In this document: positions 1 to 5,999 of the stretch, piece after piece
Position numbering within the stretch: position 1 is the stretch's first letter
Layout: each line of letters starts with the position of its first letter
Assembly: GCA_947441105.1 (NCBI GenBank)
Contig: CANESN010000055.1
Span: forward strand, 1-6,052
Source: Micrococcales bacterium
GTDB taxonomy: Bacteria; Actinomycetota; Actinomycetes; Actinomycetales; Microbacteriaceae
DNA length: 6,052 nucleotides
Direction of reading: 5' to 3'
Program-made: the position numbers and the translations under genes
The notes under the pieces: generated by a model
Told to the model about the DNA's origin: nothing
Database searches by the model: none
The model's input: only the letters and a program-made list of their open reading frames with translations

Positions 1-176
1 GCCGACTTACAAACCACATCGTTGTTGGTCCAACTCCAATCAGGACCGACGTCGGAGCACCGCCCACCGAGAGCGAAGAGGTCATCTCCACAGCCATGGG
101 TGGCGACTGGGAGTTCAGAGGAATCAGAACCCCTTCCAAAGACCTCTATCCATCGACAGTCGAGGAGAAAAAATGA
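1..176 (+). CDS. C-terminal tail of an unidentified protein, cut by the window edge
   Basis: The last 57 codons of a gene that begins before the window; its reading frame starts at base 3 and ends with TGA at 174-176. That stop overlaps the ferredoxin start as ATGA, a sign of translational coupling. The tail is polar and acidic (it contains GGDWEFRG and DLYPST), has no membrane segment and no cysteine, and matches no family I recognise. All three forward frames are open here. I chose this one because of the ATGA junction, protein-like composition and codons such as GAG, GAC, ATC and GTC that agree with the downstream genes. Its place directly before a ferredoxin and a ferredoxin reductase suggests an oxygenase that takes their electrons (P450 or Rieske type). 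However, the tail lacks the usual P450 ending, so this is only a guess from context. Confidence 0.6.
   Translation, partial: RLTNHIVVGPTPIRTDVGAPPTESEEVISTAMGGDWEFRGIRTPSKDLYPSTVEEKK
163..167 (+). promoter_or_regulatory. Shine-Dalgarno site of the ferredoxin gene
   Basis: AGGAG lies five bases before the ATG at 173. It sits inside the last codons of the upstream gene and fixes the ferredoxin start. It is the strongest ribosome binding site in the operon, which fits the need for plentiful ferredoxin relative to reductase. Confidence 0.75.
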
Positions 177-364
177 TCAAAGTTAACGTGGATATGAATA
201 AGTGCCAGCACTATGGGCAGTGTGTTTTTGAGGCACCGAACATTTTCAAGCTGAACGAGGACGACAAGCTGGAGTACGTTGCAACGGCAGACGATTCTGA
301 GTTGGGAAACATCGAAGCAGCAATAGATGTTTGCCCAATGCAGGCGATCTTCATCGTCGATTAG
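173..364 (+). CDS. Small single-cluster ferredoxin, CxxYxxC...CP type, probably [3Fe-4S]
   Basis: A 63-residue soluble electron carrier, normal length for the ferredoxins that serve actinobacterial P450s and related oxygenases. Cluster ligands are Cys11, Cys17 and Cys54, the last followed by Pro55 (motif CP). The middle position of the first motif, a cysteine in [4Fe-4S] proteins and often histidine in this family, is Tyr14, so only three cysteines remain and a [3Fe-4S] cluster is expected. The protein is acidic (NEDD at 28-31, ADDSE at 39-43), as usual for docking to a basic partner. The ATG overlaps the stop of the upstream gene and has a good AGGAG. The reductase starts nine bases after its stop, so the two are almost certainly made together. 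The family call is secure; the physiological oxygenase partner is not visible. Confidence 0.92.
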   Translation: MIKVNVDMNKCQHYGQCVFEAPNIFKLNEDDKLEYVATADDSELGNIEAAIDVCPMQAIFIVD

Positions 365-373
365 TTCACGACC

Positions 374-1564
374 GTGTCCGAAGGAGTAGTCGTCGTTGGT
401 GCCTCTATGGGTGGCCTGCGATTGGCAGAAAGCCTGCGGAGATTCGGATATACGGGACCAGTAAGGATCTTCGGCAACGAGGGCCATCCACCATATAACA
501 GACCTCCGCTTTCCAAAGATCTGCTTTCAGCCGCGGAGATTGACTTTGCTGAGGTGGCATTTCCGCAACGTTCAGCTACCGCTGATGTTGAGTGGAACCT
601 ATCTGCTGAGGCAGTTACGGCTGACCTAAGCAATCAACACATCACCATCAGCGGGGGAGAACAAGTTTCCTTTGAACACCTCATTATTGCGACCGGGCTA
701 AGGTCTAAACGACTGGGATTTGAATCCTTCCCAGGCGAGCGTCATGCATTGCGCAGCTTCGAGGATGCCAAGGCATTGCGCTCAAAGCTTGGAGTTGGAA
801 GCAAGATTGTGATTGTCGGGTCCGGCTTTATCGCTTGTGAAGTGGCTGCTACCGCAACCAAGTTGGGCTGCGAAGTCCACATTGTTTCGCCTTCAAAATC
901 CCCAATGGATCGAGCACTCGGAGAAAAGCTTTCAGCAGTCGTCAAACTCAGGCTAGAAGCACAAGGGATTACTTTCCACATGCAGGCAACCGTTATAGAA
1001 CTAATTGGCTCAAATCGGCTTGAAGCCGTGGCCTTGAGTGATGGCAGCACTGTCCGCTGCGACAGTTTGGTCGAAGCAATTGGCTCAGAGGCAAACTGCG
1101 AGTGGCTGGCCGGCAACGACCTTGACATAACAGATGGCCTGCTCTGCGACGGGTCTCTGCGAGCAGTTCGGGCCTCCGGCGGATCATGGCCAAATGTTTT
1201 TGGCGTTGGGGATGTGGCTAGATTTCCAAATCCGATCTTTGACGCAACTCCGCGCCGCATTGAGCACTGGAATATCCCAACCGAGTCAGCCAAATTTGTT
1301 GGACAGCAAATTGCCGCTAGCTATAACTCGATCGAAGCGACTGTCGAAGTCTTCCGACCACTGCCCTCTTTTTGGAGCGATCAGTTTGACATGCACATTT
1401 TCGGACTTGGCATGTCATACCTTGCCGACGAATCTAAGTTGGTGCACGGAGACATTTCAGGGGACTGCGTTTTTGAATTCACCCGAGAAGGTGTTTTAGT
1501 TGGAGTTGTCGGTATTGGACATCGATCCGTGGTCCAAAATTACAGATCAGCACTGGAAAGGTAG
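374..1564 (+). CDS. FAD-dependent NAD(P)H:ferredoxin reductase
   Basis: A 396-residue flavoprotein of the putidaredoxin/rhodocoxin reductase family, which passes electrons from NAD(P)H through FAD to the ferredoxin. In order: an N-terminal FAD Rossmann fold with GASMGG at 9-14; the family signature NRPPLSK at 42-48; the ATG motif at 106-108; a second, NAD(P)H-binding Rossmann fold with GSGFIA at 149-154; GVGD at 277-280, which contacts FAD; EHWN at 297-300; and a C-terminal reductase domain with PSFWSDQFD at 331-339. Length is typical. After the second Rossmann strand, where NADH enzymes usually carry Glu or Asp, there is Ser172 followed by Lys175, so NADPH use is possible. The GTG start is the only reasonable one: an in-frame TAG lies four codons upstream and the next ATG would remove the FAD loop. 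It has no clear Shine-Dalgarno, so translation probably depends on reinitiation after the ferredoxin stop. Confidence 0.94.
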   Translation: MSEGVVVVGASMGGLRLAESLRRFGYTGPVRIFGNEGHPPYNRPPLSKDLLSAAEIDFAEVAFPQRSATADVEWNLSAEAVTADLSNQHITISGGEQVSFEHLIIATGLRSKRLGFESFPGERHALRSFEDAKALRSKLGVGSKIVIVGSGFIACEVAATATKLGCEVHIVSPSKSPMDRALGEKLSAVVKLRLEAQGITFHMQATVIELIGSNRLEAVALSDGSTVRCDSLVEAIGSEANCEWLAGNDLDITDGLLCDGSLRAVRASGGSWPNVFGVGDVARFPNPIFDATPRRIEHWNIPTESAKFVGQQIAASYNSIEATVEVFRPLPSFWSDQFDMHIFGLGMSYLADESKLVHGDISGDCVFEFTREGVLVGVVGIGHRSVVQNYRSALER

Positions 1565-1570
1565 AGCCAC

Positions 1571-1837
1571 ATGAGCAACTCATTTTTTGATCTAGACATT
1601 TCTTTTGAGGACGACCCAGCGCCGGACCTGTCGAAGATTCCGGTCGCAAAGCTGCGAGCTGCAATCGAAGAGTTGCCGGAAGCTCTCAAGGTTGTGGCGC
1701 AGGGAATCTTGCTCGAGAAGCGCACCATGTCAGATGTCTCCCAAGCGCTTGGCATTCGCCAGGGTGAACTGGTGACCCGGCTACACCGGGCACAGCTGGC
1801 CATCGGCATGGCCCTGATGAATTCGCCGAGAGGATAA
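1571..1837 (+). CDS. Small stand-alone sigma region 4-like helix-turn-helix protein
   Basis: An 88-residue protein. Residues about 35-78 resemble region 4 of sigma-70/ECF factors: the LPE motif at 35-37, a first helix, then DVSQALGI (55-62) and the recognition helix ending in TRLHRAQ (69-75), which mirrors the usual 'V(K/T)SRLHRAR'. The first 20 residues are acidic and hydrophobic (FFDLD, FEDD) and look disordered. Region 2 is absent, so it cannot work as a normal sigma factor by itself; it may bind DNA, core polymerase or a partner protein. The ATG has GGAAAGG nine bases upstream and follows the reductase stop by six bases. The dehydrogenase begins four bases after it. Its place in the middle of a metabolic operon suggests a dedicated regulator or accessory protein, but the function is unknown. 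Confidence 0.82.
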   Translation: MSNSFFDLDISFEDDPAPDLSKIPVAKLRAAIEELPEALKVVAQGILLEKRTMSDVSQALGIRQGELVTRLHRAQLAIGMALMNSPRG

Positions 1838-1841
1838 GTTA

Positions 1842-3269
1842 GTGACCATTCTGCAGAACTTCGTGGATGGCGAATATGTGCAGTCACACGCGGCTGAGGC
1901 TTTGGACGTCGTTGAACCGGCAACCGGCAGTACATATGCCCAAGCTCCAATTTCCACCGCTGCCGAAGTTCACGCAGCCTTTGTGAGCGCAGAACGCGCC
2001 TTTGAGACCTGGGGGCAAACGACTCCTGGTGAGCGTCAGCTCGCACTGTTGAAAATCGCAGATGCTATTGAGGCTAGATCGGAAGAGATTGTTTCGGTTG
2101 AATCGCGCGACACCGGAAAGCCTCTTGCGGCAGTCAGGGGCGAAACCCGTGCAATTCTGAATCAAATCAGGTTCTTCGCTGGAGCAGCCAGGAATCTCGA
2201 GGGTAGAGCTGCTGGTGAGTATCTTCGAAATCACACCTCTTTTATTCGCAGGGAGCCAATTGGCGTAATCGGCCAAATCGCGCCTTGGAACTACCCGCTG
2301 GTAATGGCAACCTGGAAGTTCGCACCGGCACTCGCGGCTGGAAACACGGTTGTTCTCAAGCCCAGCGATACCACCCCAGCCGTGACATTGCTACTTGCAG
2401 AAGTCGCGTCTGAGTTCTTGCCGACCGGCACATTCAATGTTGTTTTGGGAGACCGTTCTACCGGCCAAGCCTTGGTGGAGGATGCCATCCCACAGATGAT
2501 TGCCATCACCGGTTCGGTCGGTGCGGGAATGCAGGTTGCCAAGACCGCTGCCTTGGACCTCAAGCGAGTTCACTTGGAACTCGGCGGTAAAGCCCCGGTA
2601 GTTATTTTTGAAGATGCCGACTTGGAGAAAGCGGCAAACTCCCTGGTTGAAGCCGCTTTCTACAACGGTGGTCAAGACTGCACAGCGGCAACACGGTTCT
2701 TGGTGCATGAGTCGGTGGTTGCAGATTTCACTGAGTTGTTTAAGTTGGCCATCAAGAAATCCGCCAAGGTCGGAACACCTGAGCAAAACGGCATTCTTTT
2801 CGGTGCGATCAACAACGCGGCCCAACTCGAAAGAGTCAGAGGTTTTGTCAACCGGCTCCCCGAACATGCTGTCTTGGAACTTGGCGGAGACGATCCAATT
2901 GGTAATGGCGGCTACTTCCACTCCGCCACCTTGCTAACCGGCCTGCGACAGACCGACGAACATATTCAGGATGAAATCTTTGGCCCAGTCGTTACCGTGC
3001 AGTCTTTCAAGAATGAGGCTCAAGCCCTGACCTTTGCCAATGATGTGAAGTACGGATTGGCCGCTTCGGTTTGGACCAAGGATCACGCTAGGGCGATGAG
3101 AATGTCAAAGCACTTGAGTTTTGGAGCGGTTTGGATCAACACCCATGGACCGCTGACCCCGGAGATGCCGCACGGTGGCTATCGTCACTCCGGCTACGGC
3201 AAGGATCTGTCAATGTACGGCTTTGAGGATTACACCCGAATCAAGCACGTCATGTCCGCTATAGATTGA
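1842..3269 (+). CDS. patD: NAD(P)-dependent aldehyde dehydrogenase, 4-aminobutyraldehyde dehydrogenase (PatD) type
   Basis: A 475-residue cytosolic enzyme that oxidises an aldehyde to the acid with NAD(P)+. The full ALDH machinery is visible: PWNYPL with Asn150, Lys173 in LKPS, the coenzyme-binding GSVGAG at 224-229, general base Glu246 in ELGGK, catalytic Cys280 in GGQDCTA, and EIFGPV at 378-383. Several stretches closely resemble Escherichia coli PatD/YdcW: FFAGAAR at 111-117, AAGEYL at 123-128, the conserved HTS-IRR block near 131-137, and the C-terminal EMPHGG...SGYGKD...YG.EDYT..KHVM. This makes 4-aminobutyraldehyde, or a close relative such as 3-aminopropanal or a betaine aldehyde, the best substrate guess. 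The GTG start has GAGAGGA seven bases upstream, overlapping the end of the small HTH gene. The 3' end overlaps the opposing decarboxylase gene by 11 bases. Confidence 0.9.
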   Translation: MTILQNFVDGEYVQSHAAEALDVVEPATGSTYAQAPISTAAEVHAAFVSAERAFETWGQTTPGERQLALLKIADAIEARSEEIVSVESRDTGKPLAAVRGETRAILNQIRFFAGAARNLEGRAAGEYLRNHTSFIRREPIGVIGQIAPWNYPLVMATWKFAPALAAGNTVVLKPSDTTPAVTLLLAEVASEFLPTGTFNVVLGDRSTGQALVEDAIPQMIAITGSVGAGMQVAKTAALDLKRVHLELGGKAPVVIFEDADLEKAANSLVEAAFYNGGQDCTAATRFLVHESVVADFTELFKLAIKKSAKVGTPEQNGILFGAINNAAQLERVRGFVNRLPEHAVLELGGDDPIGNGGYFHSATLLTGLRQTDEHIQDEIFGPVVTVQSFKNEAQALTFANDVKYGLAASVWTKDHARAMRMSKHLSFGAVWINTHGPLTPEMPHGGYRHSGYGKDLSMYGFEDYTRIKHVMSAID

Positions 3270-4665
3270 TGCCCTTCGCAACCTCTTCAAGCACTTCGAA
3301 TAAATCGTCGACATCTTCACGTGTGGTGCGGAAGTTTGTGAAGCAGGGTCTCAACCAGGTTTCGCCATCGATTTGCGCCTCCGACAGGAAGAAGCGCCCG
3401 TCTTGAACTACGGCTTCGGTGAGCAACTGATTCAGTTTTGAAGTTTTTGCTGAATCTGCATGCTGTAGTTGGATTGGCACCACCGAGAGCTGTGGTCGGT
3501 TATCCAGCACTCTAAAGTTTCCCCTGCTGGATGCAATCGAGTAGCAGTACTGAGCTAGATCAAGGTTGCTCTCCAGTGCAGCCCTGAAGCCTTGTGCCCC
3601 AAAGGCGGCAAGCGCCATCCAAAGTTTTAGTGCACGCAAGGGTCGTGAATACTCCAGGGTGAGATCGACAGGATTTGCGGCCTGGGTGTCGTGCGGCATG
3701 TATGCCTCATCGTGACCAAACGTGCTCTGTAGGACTGAGAGGTCCTTCACCAAAAGCACGCTGCAAGCCTTGGGCACAAACATCCACTTATGGGCATCGA
3801 TGGTTACCGAGTGCGCTCGGTCGATTCCGGCAAACAGCGCTGCTCCGGTCAGGGTTCCAGCTGCCGGTGCACCATAGGCACCGTCCACGTGCAGCCAAAC
3901 TCCAAACTCGTCTGCCAAGTCTGCAATCTGACTCATTGGATCGACCGCACCAGTCAACGTGGTGCCGGCGGTGGCGATGATTGCCATTGGCGTGAAGCCG
4001 TCTGCTAAGTCTTGCTGGATTTGAGCCCGCAGTAAATCGGTCCTCATCCTTCTGTTGCCATCGACTCCAATGGCTCGCATCGAGTTTGAGCCAAGCCCTA
4101 AAAGCTCAACAGCCCTAGTGTTGGAGTAGTGGGACTCCACCGAGCAATACACAGTCAACTTCTTGGAGTTACCTAGCTTGCGGGCATCGGGATCAACTCG
4201 CTGTCTAGCGGCCGCAAGTGCGGTCAGGTTGCTAACGGTTCCGCCGCTGGTAAAGAGCCCTTCGGCGTTATGAAAACCAACGAATTGCCCCAGCCAGCGA
4301 GCGGTTTGCTGCTCTAGCAGCGAGGCTGCCTTGGAGTCGATGGCAAGGTTGAAGTCATAGGAAGCTGCCAGAAAATCGGCCACCGCTCCAATCTCCAAGC
4401 CCGAAGAGCCGATGTAGGCAAGGAAGCGCGGCCGGGACTGGGCAAGGGACTGGTCGAGAACCTTGGAGGCGACCTCCAGAGTGATTCTGTCTCCCCAACC
4501 GGTTTCGGGAAGCTGGGTGGATAACACCGATTTGGTTTCGGCTGTCAGTTCTGGCTCAGTTGGCCTAGGGTGATCAATTTCGGACCAGGTTTGGCTGATT
4601 CTGCGCTTGACATCATCTAGCAGTAACTCTCGAGCCCCATTGTTCAAGCGTTCTTCGAATCGCAT
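3259..4665 (-). CDS. Group II PLP-dependent amino acid decarboxylase
   Basis: A 468-residue cytosolic enzyme of the aromatic amino acid/glutamate/diaminobutyrate decarboxylase family (fold type I), which removes the carboxyl group of an amino acid to give an amine and CO2. Seen in order: PRFLAYI at 79-85 of the substrate-binding region; SGGTVSN at 140-146, the phosphate-binding loop; His179 in ESHYSN, which stacks on the cofactor ring; Asp261 in HVDGAYGA, which pairs with the pyridine nitrogen; and Lys293 in DAHKW, the Schiff-base lysine. Length is normal and no key residue is missing. Substrate cannot be read from sequence; tyrosine, tryptophan, glutamate and 2,4-diaminobutyrate are all used in this family. 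No Shine-Dalgarno precedes the ATG, but a -10-like TAGACT stands at leaderless distance. It follows the kinase gene by 68 bases and ends tail to tail with the aldehyde dehydrogenase. Confidence 0.92.
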   Translation of the reverse strand: MRFEERLNNGARELLLDDVKRRISQTWSEIDHPRPTEPELTAETKSVLSTQLPETGWGDRITLEVASKVLDQSLAQSRPRFLAYIGSSGLEIGAVADFLAASYDFNLAIDSKAASLLEQQTARWLGQFVGFHNAEGLFTSGGTVSNLTALAAARQRVDPDARKLGNSKKLTVYCSVESHYSNTRAVELLGLGSNSMRAIGVDGNRRMRTDLLRAQIQQDLADGFTPMAIIATAGTTLTGAVDPMSQIADLADEFGVWLHVDGAYGAPAAGTLTGAALFAGIDRAHSVTIDAHKWMFVPKACSVLLVKDLSVLQSTFGHDEAYMPHDTQAANPVDLTLEYSRPLRALKLWMALAAFGAQGFRAALESNLDLAQYCYSIASSRGNFRVLDNRPQLSVVPIQLQHADSAKTSKLNQLLTEAVVQDGRFFLSEAQIDGETWLRPCFTNFRTTREDVDDLFEVLEEVAKGINL

Positions 4666-4672
4666 ATTTGGA

Positions 4673-4678
4673 AGTCTA
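4673..4678 (-). promoter_or_regulatory. Putative -10 box of a leaderless decarboxylase promoter
   Basis: On the minus strand TAGACT matches the actinobacterial TAnnnT -10 pattern and ends seven bases before the decarboxylase ATG, so transcription would start at or next to the A of ATG. No purine-rich ribosome binding site is present, as expected for leaderless mRNA. The -35 region is poor (near GGTCGG rather than TTGACA), so an activator may be needed. The position is seen; promoter activity is inferred. Confidence 0.45.
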
Positions 4679-4685
4679 TGTGAAG

Positions 4686-4702
4686 CCGACCAAACACCGA
4701 CC
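4686..4702 (-). repeat. GGTCGG direct repeat, 11-base period, over the decarboxylase -35 region
   Basis: The minus strand reads GGTCGG, five bases (TGTTT), then GGTCGG. The start-to-start distance is 11 bases, about one helical turn, the usual layout of OmpR-family half-sites. Counting the ATG as +1, the copies lie at -37 to -32 and -26 to -21. A further GTCG occurs upstream at 4710-4707. The repeat is short and could be chance. Confidence 0.4.
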
Positions 4703-4716
4703 TATTCGACTCGGTG
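4695..4716. repeat. 6-bp inverted repeat between kinase and decarboxylase genes
   Basis: CACCGA at 4695-4700 and its exact complement TCGGTG at 4711-4716 flank a 10-base loop. On the minus strand two further G-U pairs could lengthen the stem to eight. No T-run follows, so it is a poor intrinsic terminator for the kinase gene. It overlaps the GGTCGG repeat, so it could also be an operator. Confidence 0.35.
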
Positions 4717-4733
4717 CCAAGCACGAGAAGCTG

Positions 4734-5999
4734 TCAGAAGTTCTCGGCGGTGCGAGGAAGGCTAATAGTAATGCGTGCTCCACCAAGGTCAGATGCCCCA
4801 AGTGCGACACTTCCGCGGTGGTTTTCTACCACCTCGTAAATCATCGATAGCCCCAAGCCAGTGCTACCGGTCTTCTGGCTATCTCCCTTTCGAAAGCGAA
4901 CCGGCTTGGCATCGTCGCCGAGGATTCCCTCTGGGAAACCAGGGCCACCATCTTCGAATGACAGCGTCACGGATTCAGCTTCCTGAGTAAGTCGAACTGC
5001 CACCTTGGAGCCACTTGAGACGTGAGCCTGAATATTGCCAATCAGGTTTGATAGCAGTCTTTCGATTTGCTCGGGGTTGCCTTGAATCAAAACCGAATTT
5101 GGGATTTCAATTTCCAGGACGTGACCGGAATCCAGGTTGGCTAGATCCTCTAGGGCCTCTTTGACTGCCACTGCGAGATCAATGGGGGTATCGAGCCTTG
5201 CCTCACTGCCCCGGATTTCGGCTAGCTGCAGCAGGTCGTCGATGATCCTCTGCATTCTTATCGACTGCTTGAGGGCTTTTTCTGCGCTCAGCCTTACGTC
5301 CTCAGAGACATTGGGCTGAGACAGAATGTCTAAGTAACCGCGAACCACTGTCAAAGGGGTTTTGAGCTCGTGGGAGGCATCGGAGAGGAACTTCTGCAGT
5401 GCCTTCTCGTTACCGTCGAGCGATTGAATCATTTTGGATAGCGAATCGGTAAGGGTGTGAACCTCCCAGCTTCCCTGCGGATCCTTTAGCTTTCGCTCAC
5501 CACCGAGTGCGATTGTCTTTGCCTGACGAATGATTTGGTTCAGCGATGAGATGTCCCGCTTGAGGATCAGGTGGGTAACCAAGGTTGCAAGCAGGATTAC
5601 GAGCAGGGTAATCAGGGCCAGTGGGGCAATTGTGGCTTGGGCTCCGGCGTAGGCGGCGTCGGTGGAGACTGCCAGAGTGATTGATTCGCTTTCTGCAAGA
5701 ACCAGCTCTTGGGTCACCTGATTGCCGGCACCTATTAGGCCGGCATTTTCCTGGAGGTAGGTCTCAATGCCAAACCCATCTGTGTAGAGCGCAGTTAGTT
5801 CGCGAGTTGAGCCCTCAAAGAGCGCAGTGGAGACCGGGTCTTCGGAATCCAAAATCAATTGAGCAAGTTGGTCAAGACTCTGCTCGCTCTGTCTGATGTT
5901 TTGATCCAGGCTCATAAATACCGAAACGCTGGAGACGGCAACGGAGGCTAGGCCAATCAGGATTCCAACCGATGCCGTGACCTTGGTTTGTAGTTTCAC
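4734..5999 (-). CDS. Membrane sensor histidine kinase of a two-component system
   Basis: A 421-residue kinase with a standard layout. One membrane segment lies near 11-31 and another near 122-146, with an external sensor region of about 90 residues between them that matches no domain I recognise. A HAMP linker follows at about 147-199. The dimerisation/phosphoacceptor domain has SDASHELKTPLTVV with the phosphorylated His210. The ATP-binding domain shows the N-box (Asn318, Asn322, His326), the G1 box DGGPGF at 350-355, an RFRKGDS block at 368-374 and the G2 box GLGLS at 381-385. The N-x3-N-x3-H form of the N-box resembles actinobacterial kinases such as TcrY. The GTG start overlaps the stop of the upstream response regulator (GTGA), so the pair is translationally coupled. 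The signal sensed is unknown; control of the next gene, the decarboxylase, is possible. Confidence 0.95.
   Translation of the reverse strand: MKLQTKVTASVGILIGLASVAVSSVSVFMSLDQNIRQSEQSLDQLAQLILDSEDPVSTALFEGSTRELTALYTDGFGIETYLQENAGLIGAGNQVTQELVLAESESITLAVSTDAAYAGAQATIAPLALITLLVILLATLVTHLILKRDISSLNQIIRQAKTIALGGERKLKDPQGSWEVHTLTDSLSKMIQSLDGNEKALQKFLSDASHELKTPLTVVRGYLDILSQPNVSEDVRLSAEKALKQSIRMQRIIDDLLQLAEIRGSEARLDTPIDLAVAVKEALEDLANLDSGHVLEIEIPNSVLIQGNPEQIERLLSNLIGNIQAHVSSGSKVAVRLTQEAESVTLSFEDGGPGFPEGILGDDAKPVRFRKGDSQKTGSTGLGLSMIYEVVENHRGSVALGASDLGGARITISLPRTAENF

Noticed and set aside
379..409. Internal reductase start at ATG 407 behind the GAAGGAG sequence at 380-386
   Set aside because: Starting there would delete the FAD-binding beta strand and first glycine; the GTG at 374 preserves the fold.
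146..487. Open frame of 113 codons on the minus strand across the ferredoxin
   Set aside because: It is a shadow of the ferredoxin and reductase genes, has no ribosome binding site and shows no recognisable domain.
742..1293. Long antisense open frame (183 codons) inside the reductase gene
   Set aside because: The plus-strand gene shows every family motif; the antisense peptide is rich in Ser, Thr and Pro, as expected from reverse reading of a coding sequence.
1540..2046. Antisense open frame (168 codons) over the small HTH gene
   Set aside because: The plus-strand HTH protein has a sigma region 4 pattern and good ribosome binding site; the antisense product is Arg/Ser-rich and resembles nothing.
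2391..2921. Antisense open frame (176 codons) inside the aldehyde dehydrogenase
   Set aside because: It mirrors a gene with intact catalytic motifs and has no independent support.
4695..4716. Intrinsic terminator after the kinase gene
   Set aside because: The 6-bp stem with 10-base loop is weak and no T-run follows on either strand.
4668..4850. Small plus-strand frame with a zinc-ribbon-like CPKC motif
   Set aside because: It needs a TTG start without a ribosome binding site, has only a single Cys pair plus one Cys, and is mostly the reverse of the kinase ATP-binding region.
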